Counted from the first letter of the stretch, positions 1 to 7,957 are shown. The stretch: 19,222 nt of DNA from Treponema sp. (GCA_009784995.1 WQXE01000021.1:1-19222); one strand, 5' to 3'. Notes: generated from the sequence alone by a model not told the origin. Made by a program: numbers and translations.

Positions 1-70
1 GAATAAACAAATAGGTATAATAAAAATAAATAAAATAAAATAAATATTTCTATTCATAAAACACCTAAAT

Positions 71-110
71 TTCGTGATGGTTCGTGTGCATACCGAAGGT
101 ATGATTCGTG
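71..110. repeat. Degenerate CACGAA-type short repeat cluster
   Basis: Three copies of TTCGTG (CACGAA on the other strand) start at 71, 81 and 105, downstream of the asnS stop. The unit resembles those in the palindromic elements at 3121 and 14685, but here only one orientation is visible. This may be half of a decayed element, and chance is not excluded. The preceding 60 bases are very AT-rich with AAATA-like runs, and I see nothing else in them. Confidence 0.35.
89..103. other. Small perfect hairpin downstream of asnS
   Basis: CATACC and GGTATG form a 6-bp perfect inverted repeat around a 3-nt loop. It lies 22 bp past the asnS stop codon, inside the TTCGTG repeat cluster. Read on the asnS strand it has no T-tract after it, so it is not a convincing intrinsic terminator, although it could stabilise the 3' end of the transcript. 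Confidence 0.4.
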
Positions 111-124
111 GTAAAAAATCCTCA

Positions 125-1558
125 TTAAAAATCTGCCTGTCCTACAGCTCTCGGAAATGGAATCACATCCCTAATATTTGCCATACCGCTGACATACTGT
201 ATTAACCGTTCCAAACCAAGACCAAATCCTGAATGCGGAACTGTTCCGTACCTGCGAAGGTCCAGATACCATGAATAATCCTCAGGGTTTAGTCCCATTT
301 CGTTCATACGGTTTATAAGTTTTTCCAAATTGTCTTCGCGCTGAGAGCCGCCGATAATTTCACCTAACCGGGGAACAAGAACATCCATAGCGCGTACAGT
401 TTTGCCGTCATCATTTAATTTCATGTAAAACGCTTTTATTTCTTTTGGATAATCAGTAACAATTACAGGACCTTTAGCGACTTTTTCTGTTAAAAACTTT
501 TCATGCTCGCTTTGTAAATCACAACCCCAATATGGTTTAAATTCAAAAAGATCACTACTGGAAACAACAGCTTTTTCCAGTTCTTTTACAGCTTCTGTAT
601 ATGTGATATAAGTGAATTTTGCGTTAGCTACATTTTGCAAATTATCGATTATTCCTTTTTCTACATAGGTATCAAAAAATTTTAATTCGTCTTGACATTC
701 GTTTAACGCAGCGTTAAAAACATATTTTAGGAAATCTTCGGCTAGAGTCATATTATCATTAAGGTCCGCAAACGCGATTTCCGGTTCTATCATCCAAAAC
801 TCCGCGAGATGACGACTTGTATTGGAATTTTCAGCTCTGAATGTTGGACCAAATGTATAAACACGAGAAATAGCTGTCGCGTAGGTTTCCGCTTCAAGTT
901 GACCTGATACAGTTAGAAAGGTTTTTTTTCCAAAAAAATCATTTGTATAATCGATACATGTGGCGGCGCTTTTTTTTATTTCCTTAATTGGATCAAGTGT
1001 AGTTACCTGAAACATCGACCCCGCTCCTTCGCAATCCCCAGCTGTAATAATAGGTGTGTGTAAATAATGGAAATCATTTTCCTGAAAATAACAGTGAATC
1101 GCGAAAGATAAACGGCTTCTAAGCCGGGAAACCGCTCCAAACATATTAGTCCGCGGACGCAGATGAGCAATTTCTCGCAGGAATTCCAGTGTATGCCGTT
1201 TTTTTTGAAGTGGATATGCCTGAATATCTTCTGTTGTTTCGCCGGGAGCTTCACCAAAAATAATAATTGAATTCGCCGCAACTTCCACAGCCTGCCCGCT
1301 TGCCGGAGATGGGACAAGTTTTCCGTTTATTTTTACAGAAGCGCCGGTGTTTACCATTGTTAAAGCGGCTTCTACCTGTTTATCAAGGTTAGCGCTTCTG
1401 TCAAAAGTACATTGTATTCCCGCGAAACAGGAGCCATCATATACTTCTACAAAAATAAGATTTTTCATATCTCTTTTTGTTCTTACCCAACCGCGAATTG
1501 TTACATCCTGAGATAACGCTTTTTCCTGTAAAATATATTTAATTAATTTTGGAAGCAT
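125..1558 (-). CDS. asnS: Asparaginyl-tRNA synthetase
   Basis: This cytoplasmic enzyme charges tRNA-Asn with asparagine using ATP. The 477-aa length is normal for bacterial AsnRS. An OB-fold anticodon-binding domain (about residues 19-104) precedes the class IIb catalytic core. Class II motif 2 is clear around residues 240-262 (FRAENSNTSRH), and motif 3 lies around residues 444-465 (GFGLGLERL). The FRAENSNTSRH form is characteristic of AsnRS and argues against AspRS. The ATG chosen gives an N-terminus that fits the family. It has no Shine-Dalgarno sequence: a TATAAT box ends 6 nt before the ATG, so the mRNA may be leaderless. The gene is divergent from guaB across about 80-95 bp. Confidence 0.97.
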   Translation of the reverse strand: MLPKLIKYILQEKALSQDVTIRGWVRTKRDMKNLIFVEVYDGSCFAGIQCTFDRSANLDKQVEAALTMVNTGASVKINGKLVPSPASGQAVEVAANSIIIFGEAPGETTEDIQAYPLQKKRHTLEFLREIAHLRPRTNMFGAVSRLRSRLSFAIHCYFQENDFHYLHTPIITAGDCEGAGSMFQVTTLDPIKEIKKSAATCIDYTNDFFGKKTFLTVSGQLEAETYATAISRVYTFGPTFRAENSNTSRHLAEFWMIEPEIAFADLNDNMTLAEDFLKYVFNAALNECQDELKFFDTYVEKGIIDNLQNVANAKFTYITYTEAVKELEKAVVSSSDLFEFKPYWGCDLQSEHEKFLTEKVAKGPVIVTDYPKEIKAFYMKLNDDGKTVRAMDVLVPRLGEIIGGSQREDNLEKLINRMNEMGLNPEDYSWYLDLRRYGTVPHSGFGLGLERLIQYVSGMANIRDVIPFPRAVGQADF

Positions 1559-1564
1559 GGAGTG

Positions 1565-1570
1565 ATTATA
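1565..1570 (-). promoter_or_regulatory. -10 box of asnS, adjacent to start codon
   Basis: On the minus strand a perfect TATAAT is followed by 6 nt (CACTCC) and then the asnS ATG. A start site 7 nt past the -10 would be the A of the ATG itself. No good -35 is visible at 16-18 bp spacing, so the promoter call rests on the -10 box and its placement. Confidence 0.5.
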
Positions 1571-1619
1571 TAATTAGTTATAAAAAGTAGCTAGTAGACA
1601 AACCGCTTTCCAAAGTACC

Positions 1620-1649
1620 TTGACACTTCAGCTATGAAATGCAAATATT
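1620..1649 (+). promoter_or_regulatory. Putative guaB promoter
   Basis: A perfect TTGACA (1620-1625) is followed, 18 bp later, by a weak -10-like AATATT (1644-1649). The predicted start of transcription falls at about the ATG at 1654. This favours that ATG over the one at 1639, which lies between the -35 and -10 boxes. Only the -35 is strong. Confidence 0.45.
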
Positions 1650-3102
1650 TTTTATGGAAGTTTATAAATTTAACGAAGGCTTGTCCTACGATGATGTTCT
1701 TTTGTTGCCGGGTTATTCCGATATACTGCCGCGAGAATGTGACGTAAAAACTGTTTTATGCGGTGAAATCAAATTAAACGTACCGATAATTTCCGCCGCG
1801 ATGGATACCGTTACCGAAGAAAAACTCGCGATAAAAATCGCGTTGGAAGGCGGAGCAGGAGTTATTCACAGGAATTTAAACCCCGAAGAGCAATCTCGCC
1901 AGGTTTCAAATGTAAAACGTTATCTTAACTGGATAATCGAATCTCCCATAACTGTTCCACATGACGCTCATGTACGTGATGTAAGAGTATTAGTCGATAC
2001 TTTTGGAGTTTCCGGGCTTCCTGTTGTTGACGGCAATGGAGTATTAAAAGGTATAATTACAAACCGCGATTTACGTTTTTGCCGCGATGATTCTCTTCCT
2101 GTTACCAAAGTGATGTCAAGTGATTTAATTGTCGTAACTGGTGAACCAAGTGTCGAAAAAGCCCGCGAAAAATTTAATGAACACAAGATCGAAAAACTTC
2201 CTGTTGTAGATAAAGACGGCAAACTTACAGGTCTTATTACTGTAACTGATATGGAAAAAAATAAAAAATTCCCTAACGCCGCTGTTGATAAAAATGGAAG
2301 ACTTATAGTAGGAGCCGCGATTTCTCCGCAGGATTATACAACACGCTTGCCATTGTTAAAAAAAGCTAAAGTTGATTTTGTTGTTCTTGATACCGCGCAT
2401 GGCGATTCAAAAAATGTGATGGACGCTATTCGTCAAATAAAAAAAGATTACAATATACCCGTTATCGGCGGAAATGTCGCGACAAAAGAAGGAACAAGGA
2501 ATTTAATCGAAGCCGGAGCAGACGCTGTTAAAGTAGGAATTGGACCGGGATCAATTTGCACAACAAGAGTTGTCGCGGGGATAGGTGTTCCGCAGTTTAC
2601 CGCTGTTTTGGAATGCGCCGAAGAAGCGCGAAAAGCAAATATACCTGTGATCGCGGACGGAGGAGTAAAGTTCTCCGGCGATATTACAAAAGCAATCGGC
2701 GCGGGCGCGAGTGTTGTAATGATTGGCAACTTGTTCGCCGGATTAAAGGAATCACCCGGGAATGAAATTATTTATGACGGTCGAATCTACAAAGAATACC
2801 GAGGCATGGGCAGCATGGGCGCTATTTCTGACGGCGCGGGCGACCGTTATCAGATAGGCAAGGATGAAGCGCCGGTGCCTGAAGGCATCGAAGGAAGAGT
2901 TCCCTACAAAGGTGAGCTTCGTTTTTTCTTAAATCAGCTTGTCGCAGGATTGCGTAAAGGCATGGGTTATTGCGGCTGTAAAAATATAACCGAGCTTAAT
3001 AATTACCGCAAGTTTGTAAAAATTACATCGGCAGGCCTTAGAGAAAGCCACCCGCATGATGTGCAGATAACGCAAGAAGCCCCAAATTATTCCAGATTGT
3101 AG
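1639..3102 (+). CDS. guaB: IMP dehydrogenase
   Basis: The enzyme oxidises IMP to XMP with NAD+, the committed step of GMP synthesis, in the cytoplasm. A TIM-barrel is interrupted by two CBS domains (about residues 100-155 and 162-210), the usual bacterial layout. The catalytic loop GPGSICTTR places the nucleophilic cysteine at residue 307. The mobile-flap segment GIEGRVPYKG is present near residue 420. Length is 487 aa from the ATG at 1639, or 482 aa from the ATG at 1654. I favour 1654: family members begin only a few residues before the FNEGLSYDDVLL segment, and the likely promoter overlaps 1639. Neither start has a Shine-Dalgarno sequence. No guaA lies next to it; a palindromic repeat and a DUF2400-family gene follow. 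Confidence 0.97.
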   Translation: MQIFFMEVYKFNEGLSYDDVLLLPGYSDILPRECDVKTVLCGEIKLNVPIISAAMDTVTEEKLAIKIALEGGAGVIHRNLNPEEQSRQVSNVKRYLNWIIESPITVPHDAHVRDVRVLVDTFGVSGLPVVDGNGVLKGIITNRDLRFCRDDSLPVTKVMSSDLIVVTGEPSVEKAREKFNEHKIEKLPVVDKDGKLTGLITVTDMEKNKKFPNAAVDKNGRLIVGAAISPQDYTTRLPLLKKAKVDFVVLDTAHGDSKNVMDAIRQIKKDYNIPVIGGNVATKEGTRNLIEAGADAVKVGIGPGSICTTRVVAGIGVPQFTAVLECAEEARKANIPVIADGGVKFSGDITKAIGAGASVVMIGNLFAGLKESPGNEIIYDGRIYKEYRGMGSMGAISDGAGDRYQIGKDEAPVPEGIEGRVPYKGELRFFLNQLVAGLRKGMGYCGCKNITELNNYRKFVKITSAGLRESHPHDVQITQEAPNYSRL

Positions 3103-3120
3103 AATTAATAGGAGAAGAGT

Positions 3121-3179
3121 TCTCGCAAAGGCGCAAAGAAAACCTAAGTAGTCCTCTGCGTCTTGGCGTCTTGGCGTGA
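3121..3179. repeat. Intergenic palindromic repeat (CGCAAAG-type units)
   Basis: Arms at 3121-3139 and 3161-3179 are reverse complements at 15 of 19 positions, separated by 21 nt. Each arm holds tandem 8-nt units: CGCAAAGG and CGCAAAGA on the left, TCTTGGCG and TCTTGGCG on the right. Short mobile-looking repeats built from such units occur in many bacterial genomes, but the exact family is not established here. The element fills most of the gap between guaB and the next gene and could fold in RNA, perhaps acting at the guaB 3' end. Confidence 0.75.
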
Positions 3180-3189
3180 TAAAAACTGA

Positions 3190-3195
3190 GATAAT
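3190..3195 (+). promoter_or_regulatory. Possible -10 box of the DUF2400-family gene
   Basis: GATAAT is followed by five T residues and the ATG at 3201. No -35 lies at ideal spacing; the nearest TTGGCG copies belong to the palindromic repeat and sit at 13 and 21 bp. The placement matches the asnS and MBL-gene arrangement. Confidence 0.35.
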
Positions 3196-3200
3196 TTTTT

Positions 3201-3956
3201 ATGAAGAATTTAGATTTATTAAATGATTGGTATAAAAAAGTTTGTGTACCCGGTTTTATCGAATATGATCCTGTACAATTTTTACATCGTTACAAAAAAC
3301 GGCAAGATATCGAAATTGCCGCGTTTTTATCCGCCACGATTGCATGGGGAAGGCGCGATTTAATTCTTCGTTCAGCGGAAAAAATGTACGCGTTAATGGG
3401 AAAAAGCCCATATGACTTTATAATATCCGGTGAATATAAAAAACTAAAAAGTAAACGTCCATGTAAATGTATCCACCGCACTTTTTTTGAAAATGATTTA
3501 AAATATTTTTGCCGTGGTTTAGAACATGTTTTTACAAAATATAAAAATATCGAAAACCTTTTTGCCTTATCTCCTGACAATATATGGAATGGTATAAATC
3601 TTTTTCGTAATGAAATGGCAAAAGTTAATAAAAATGTTTTTTCAAAACACATTTCTAACCCCGGTACAGAGGAAAAAAACGGCTCCGCGTGTAAAAGAAT
3701 AAACTTGGCTCTTCGCTGGCTTGTCCGCCTGGCACCTGTAGATTTAGGTTTATGGAAAAAAATTAAACCATCTGCACTTTACATTCCGCTTGATGTCCAT
3801 GTTTCACGTACCGCGAGAAAACTTGGGTTACTGGAACGTACTTCCAATGATAAAAAAGCGGTTATCGAACTTACGGATAAATTAAGAGAATTTGACAGCC
3901 AAGATCCTGTTAAGTATGATTTCGCGTTATTCGGCATTGGTGTACAAAAAAATTAA
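3201..3956 (+). CDS. TIGR02757 / DUF2400 family protein
   Basis: The protein belongs to a conserved bacterial family of unknown function, about 250-280 aa long, predicted to be cytoplasmic and helical. Some annotations place it near HhH-GPD-type DNA glycosylases, which I treat as unproven. Visible conserved blocks are EYDPVQFLHRY (residues 21-31), the AAFLSATIAWGRRDLI region (40-55), LRWLVR (171-176), PVDLGLW (179-185), IPLDVHVSRTARKLGLL (195-211) and DPVKYDFALFGIGV (235-248). No Shine-Dalgarno sequence precedes the ATG. Instead a GATAAT box sits 5 nt upstream, suggesting a leaderless or near-leaderless transcript. Its stop codon lies 2 bp from that of the convergent AAA ATPase gene, so there is no room for a terminator between them. 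Confidence 0.85.
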   Translation: MKNLDLLNDWYKKVCVPGFIEYDPVQFLHRYKKRQDIEIAAFLSATIAWGRRDLILRSAEKMYALMGKSPYDFIISGEYKKLKSKRPCKCIHRTFFENDLKYFCRGLEHVFTKYKNIENLFALSPDNIWNGINLFRNEMAKVNKNVFSKHISNPGTEEKNGSACKRINLALRWLVRLAPVDLGLWKKIKPSALYIPLDVHVSRTARKLGLLERTSNDKKAVIELTDKLREFDSQDPVKYDFALFGIGVQKN

Positions 3957-3958
3957 AC

Positions 3959-5773
3959 TTACTTTTCTCCGCAAAGCTCTTTAAGTATTTGTAATTCACT
4001 TAATAATTTGCTGCGAGGCAGTTTTTGAAAACGCGCTGGTATCATTTCTTTTGAGGTACACTCTAAAACCGCAACTAAATTTTGTAAATCAACCTCATGT
4101 TTATACGCAGCCGGTAAAAAATCGCTCATGGCTTCTTCCATATCTTCGCGTTTAACATATACACGTTTATCAATTGTCGCTATTTGATTAGCGCGTGTAA
4201 GAACCGCTTCAAGGTCAGCGCCGGAATATTCATGATCGTATTTTTTAAAAAGGTCTGCGATAGAAAAATTGCGAATATCCAAGTTAAGTTTTTTAACAAG
4301 TGTTTTAAGAAGTTCTTCCCTGTCTTTTTTTGTTTCGGGATAAAATAACGCAAGGTGTTCCTCGGCTCTTCCCTGCCGTTTTAAATCGATGGGGATTAAA
4401 TCCGGGCGGCAAGTGATTAAAAACCAGATTATTTTTCCGCGGTATTCGGTATTACCCATAAAAGAAGCGATTTGCGCGAACACGCGGTTACTGGTACCTG
4501 AGTCTCCTTCGTTTTGACGGTCACCCAAAAACGCGTCGGCTTCGTCCACCATTACCCCGACAGGAGCCATTGCGACAAGAACGTTAAGCGCTCTTTCCAG
4601 ATTTGATTCTGTTTCTCCCTGCCACTTTGAACGGAAATTTCCAAACTTTACCATGGGGATTCCGATCTCACCAGCAAAAGCGTTAACCATAAAACTTTTT
4701 CCTGTACCAACAGGACCCGCGACAAGATAACCCATTGGTAAAACATCCGTGCGGCCCATTTTTATTACTTTTGCAGCGTTTTTAAAACGTTTTTTTATAA
4801 AATCATGCCCTGAAACATGAGAAAGATCATAAGTTGTTTCCATAAATTCCAAAAGACCGGCAGCCTGATCCTCGATAATTTGTTTTTTCTTACGGCGCAT
4901 TATTTCGAGCGATAAAGGTTCTTCTTTTTCAAAACTTTCAGCCGCGAGACTTTCCAGATTCATAAGGTTAAGACCTGATGTAACCGAAGCGAGCACCTCT
5001 ACAGTAAATCCCCTATCCAAGAGTAATTTTCCGGTTTTTTCTTTTGAACTTAAATAACTTTCTCTAATTTTAACATCAGGAAACGGAACATTTATTTTTA
5101 CAGTCGCGGGAGCGTTTGTTATACGCGAAGAAATATCAGCAAGATTTTCTGTTAACAGAATCATGGAAATATCGCCGTTTTTAAATTTAGGATCTGTCGC
5201 CCATCTTGAAAATGTTACCATACAATAACGGTCGGCATCGGAAAGACGGTTAAGTTCGCCGGCAGGTACAATTTGCTCGGCATAATCGATAATAAAAACC
5301 ATGCGGCATTTTTCTTTTTTATCTTTTGGTATCCTGGAAAGAAAATATTTTTCGATATACGGAAAACTTTTTTCCGGATCATTTGAAACGAAATCACCTT
5401 TGTCTACAGATTCGCTTGTAGCGAGACCTGGAGCCGCTTCAAGATATTCCTGATCCATATGTGGTTCGCAAAACGATATGCCGCTTGAACGATCGTAATA
5501 CGCTATTATATCCTGATTGCCGAATAAAATTTCCGATATATAATCCTGCACTCTTTTAAAAACAAACTCTCCTTCCTTTCTTTCGTGAGGAAGAATGTCT
5601 CTTATATTGCCGTGTAAAATATAAAGTGTTGAGCTTTTTGAACGGTACTTGTTGGAAAATTCCTGCGCCCACGCAGGCAGAATTTTTATAAAATCATTGT
5701 AATTATAAATATACTGATCCGATTTTGGTACCCGATCGGATTTTACGATCTGATTCTCCTGCTTCATTGACAT
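3959..5773 (-). CDS. AAA-family ATPase with a P-loop-less N-terminal ATPase-like half
   Basis: This 604-aa protein has a canonical AAA module at about residues 345-550: Walker A GPVGTGKS (353-360), the FRSKWQGETESN segment (380-391), Walker B with the VDEADA core (D410, E411), a sensor-1-like FLITCRPD (451-458), an arginine-finger region KRQGRAEEHL (465-474) and a sensor-2 helix starting SGAD (517-520). Residues 45-240 also look like an ATPase fold: LYILHGNIRDILP, an acidic FIIDYAEQ strand (160-167) and a late-strand ILLTEN. That part has no P-loop and is probably catalytically dead, as in Ycf46-like proteins. Substrate and role are unknown; unfolding or remodelling of a protein complex is an inference. 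A strong GGGAGGG (5778-5784) precedes the ATG at 5771; an ATG two codons later is also possible. It lies 36 bp after malQ, likely in one transcript. Confidence 0.9.
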   Translation of the reverse strand: MSMKQENQIVKSDRVPKSDQYIYNYNDFIKILPAWAQEFSNKYRSKSSTLYILHGNIRDILPHERKEGEFVFKRVQDYISEILFGNQDIIAYYDRSSGISFCEPHMDQEYLEAAPGLATSESVDKGDFVSNDPEKSFPYIEKYFLSRIPKDKKEKCRMVFIIDYAEQIVPAGELNRLSDADRYCMVTFSRWATDPKFKNGDISMILLTENLADISSRITNAPATVKINVPFPDVKIRESYLSSKEKTGKLLLDRGFTVEVLASVTSGLNLMNLESLAAESFEKEEPLSLEIMRRKKKQIIEDQAAGLLEFMETTYDLSHVSGHDFIKKRFKNAAKVIKMGRTDVLPMGYLVAGPVGTGKSFMVNAFAGEIGIPMVKFGNFRSKWQGETESNLERALNVLVAMAPVGVMVDEADAFLGDRQNEGDSGTSNRVFAQIASFMGNTEYRGKIIWFLITCRPDLIPIDLKRQGRAEEHLALFYPETKKDREELLKTLVKKLNLDIRNFSIADLFKKYDHEYSGADLEAVLTRANQIATIDKRVYVKREDMEEAMSDFLPAAYKHEVDLQNLVAVLECTSKEMIPARFQKLPRSKLLSELQILKELCGEK

Positions 5774-5809
5774 TTTTCCCTCCCAAAAATATCTTTACTG
5801 TAGAAAAAA

Positions 5810-7825
5810 TTATATTGTCTGTTTTTTAACAGATTTTATTCTGCTTAACTCGGCAACAGCCTGTATCAAATCTTTATCTTTCGCGATTTCACTAATTACC
5901 GCGGGCAAGCGGTAAGTCCAGTTAAAATCATTCGCGGTTCCCGGTACATTTATTCTTTCATCTTCTGGATTTTTGGAATACCAGTTATTCGAAAGATGCA
6001 AAAGGTCTTGTATCTGATAAACCCTGAAACGCGAGCGGGCGCTTGCCGCTTTGGATAAAATTATTTTCGCGGTTCCCGGATGATAAATTTTTGGAAGTGA
6101 CGGAACTCCGATAAAACCTGAAAATTGTTCCTGGTCGGCTTCTTTCTCCCACCATTCACGCACTGTCGAACTATCATGAACAGCCGGAGTACAAACACTT
6201 AATTGCGGATAATCTTCGAATGGAATATAAGGCATTCCATCTTTATCCCAGTCGCGGAACCAGCGTATAACACGCAAGCCTAATATTCTTAATTTTGAAA
6301 GTACTCGCGGAACACAAGATGGAACCGCGCCTAAATCTTCCGCGCAAGGAAGCATCGCGGATGATTCCACTAAAACAGAAAGAAGTTTCATTCCCTGCTG
6401 CGCCCATACCTTTTCTGATTTTCTCTGGCGTTTGGCTAACAGAGCTTCCAATTCATTTTTTTCATTTTGTGAAAATGAATTATAAGCGCTTGTATTTCTA
6501 AAATACCAAATAGGAAAAAATCTACCCTTGGTATATTCGACAAAAAGCCTGTCTTTCCATTTATTCAATAAATAATTTCTCGCGGCAGGATGAAGATTAA
6601 ACCTGTCAATATCTTTTTCGCCTTTTATCTTCTTTTTAAACAACCACAATTCTTCTTCGTTAACACGAACAAGCGCTTTTTCAAAAACTTTTTCCGCCGC
6701 GATTTTTAATTCTTCTTCAGTGTAAGAACCATTCCAATTATTTTTTAGCGCGTCCCAAATTTCGCCTGTTAAGATATGCGGCTGAGAAACCCAGCGAATC
6801 CTGCTTTTATCAAAACCTAATCTTTTTAAATCGCCGGAAGTTACCGGTATATAAGGTACAAAACGTCCAAGCGCGGAAGAATAATCTCTTTGAGAACTTG
6901 CCCAAATTCTAAAAAACCCAAGTACATGATCGATGCGGTAAGCCTGATAATATTTTTCGGCAACAGCAAGACGTAAACGCCACCATTTAAAATTATCTTT
7001 TTCCTGGGTTTCCCAATTATAAATCGGAAAACCCCAATTCTGACCGTCCGGGCTATACATATCAGGAGGAGCGCCGGCAGACAATCCTTGAATAAAAATG
7101 TCAGGATTTGCCCAAACATCACAGCTGTCTTCGTTCATCAGGATTGGAAGGTCTCCTTCTAATAAAAGACCGGCATCAGTTATCGCCTTAGACGCTTCGG
7201 CAAATTGAATATCCAGCGCTCTTTGAAGCCAGACCCAGAAAAAGTGTTCATCCTGTAATTTTTTATCATTCCAGAGTTTTTCAATATCAGAAGAAGTAAC
7301 AGTATTATATTCTTTCCAGTCCTTCCATGATTTTTGTTCGTTAGATTCTTTTAATCTTCTGTATACGGCGTATTCTTTTACCCATGTATTAGAATTGATC
7401 CAGTCCGCCAAAGCGGCGCTTTTTATAATATCAATTTTGTTCGCATCAAAAATTAAACGGCAAATATCCAATTTTTCTTTTAAAACTTCATAATGAGAAA
7501 AACGCGTATACTTATCGAATTTTTCTTTTGCCGTTTTTATACGGTTTTTTATGGTATTATCCGCAGTTTTAAATTCATCGAGTTTTTCAATACTAAGATA
7601 TAATGGATGCAATCCAAAAGCCGTCAAACTTGAATACGGCGAACTTTCAAATCCTGTGTCATTTACAGGTAATATTTGAATGAGTCCGAGCCTCATTTTT
7701 TTACAAAGTTGGGCAAAATCGATTAAATCAGAAAATTCGCCTACCCCAATTCCGTTCCTGGTTCGCAAAGCTCCGACAGGAACCGCGACACCAAGTTGTC
7801 TTTTATCAGTCGCTTGTTTTTCCAT
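5810..7825 (-). CDS. malQ: 4-alpha-glucanotransferase (GH77), DPE2-like spacing
   Basis: The enzyme transfers alpha-1,4-glucan segments in maltodextrin and glycogen metabolism and is cytoplasmic. GH77 hallmarks are visible: the sugar-binding SSPYSSLTAFGLHPLYL (61-77), nucleophile D299 in YRIDHVLGFFRIW, acid/base E496 in AEDLG, and D551 in VHDSS. The D299-E496 distance is 197 residues, against about 50 in short amylomaltases such as that of Thermus (D293/E340/D395). About 150 extra residues at this place are the feature known from DPE2-type GH77 enzymes. Unlike plant DPE2, no N-terminal starch-binding CBM20 domain is present. Glycogen-like heteroglycan or maltose as substrate is therefore an inference. 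A strong GAGAGGGG (7831-7838) lies 5 nt before the ATG. Confidence 0.95.
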   Translation of the reverse strand: MEKQATDKRQLGVAVPVGALRTRNGIGVGEFSDLIDFAQLCKKMRLGLIQILPVNDTGFESSPYSSLTAFGLHPLYLSIEKLDEFKTADNTIKNRIKTAKEKFDKYTRFSHYEVLKEKLDICRLIFDANKIDIIKSAALADWINSNTWVKEYAVYRRLKESNEQKSWKDWKEYNTVTSSDIEKLWNDKKLQDEHFFWVWLQRALDIQFAEASKAITDAGLLLEGDLPILMNEDSCDVWANPDIFIQGLSAGAPPDMYSPDGQNWGFPIYNWETQEKDNFKWWRLRLAVAEKYYQAYRIDHVLGFFRIWASSQRDYSSALGRFVPYIPVTSGDLKRLGFDKSRIRWVSQPHILTGEIWDALKNNWNGSYTEEELKIAAEKVFEKALVRVNEEELWLFKKKIKGEKDIDRFNLHPAARNYLLNKWKDRLFVEYTKGRFFPIWYFRNTSAYNSFSQNEKNELEALLAKRQRKSEKVWAQQGMKLLSVLVESSAMLPCAEDLGAVPSCVPRVLSKLRILGLRVIRWFRDWDKDGMPYIPFEDYPQLSVCTPAVHDSSTVREWWEKEADQEQFSGFIGVPSLPKIYHPGTAKIILSKAASARSRFRVYQIQDLLHLSNNWYSKNPEDERINVPGTANDFNWTYRLPAVISEIAKDKDLIQAVAELSRIKSVKKQTI

Positions 7826-7850
7826 TCTAACCCCTCTCTTTTATAGTTTC

Positions 7851-7879
7851 ATTATAGTATGTAAATTTAATTGGGTAAA
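7851..7879 (-). promoter_or_regulatory. malQ promoter
   Basis: On the minus strand TTTACC (7874-7879) is separated by 17 bp from a perfect TATAAT (7851-7856). The start of transcription would be near 7844, leaving a leader of about 19 nt that carries the strong malQ ribosome-binding site. It is back to back with the metK promoter. Confidence 0.6.
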
Positions 7880-7897
7880 CAGTAAAAATGTTCCTGA

Positions 7898-7926
7898 TTG
7901 TATAAAAGTTAATTTTCCGTTATTAT
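7898..7926 (+). promoter_or_regulatory. metK promoter
   Basis: TTGTAT (7898-7903), a 17-bp spacer and TATTAT (7921-7926) form a good sigma-70-type promoter. The start of transcription would be near 7933, giving a leader of about 37 nt with an AAGGAG ribosome-binding site at 7958-7963. Confidence 0.65.
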
Positions 7927-7931
7927 GATTT

Positions 7932-7957
7932 AAAAGACCTCAAAATATGGTCGTTTT
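7932..7957 (+). other. Inverted repeat in the metK leader
   Basis: AAAAGACC (7932-7939) and GGTC-G-TTTT (7949-7957) can pair with one bulged G around a 9-nt loop. It starts at the predicted transcript end and finishes directly before the AAGGAG site. It may be a stabilising 5' hairpin. It is far too small for a SAM riboswitch. Confidence 0.35.

Noticed and set aside
1..60. AT-rich stretch as a replication origin or promoter
   Set aside because: It has AAATA-like runs and one TATAAT, but no DnaA-box cluster and no gene at a suitable distance on the plus strand. It is too close to the window edge to judge.
89..103. Intrinsic terminator of asnS
   Set aside because: The stem is only 6 bp and no T-tract follows on the asnS strand.
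1968..2729. Minus-strand open frames within guaB
   Set aside because: They are antisense to a fully conserved IMP dehydrogenase and are low-complexity in composition. No independent coding evidence.
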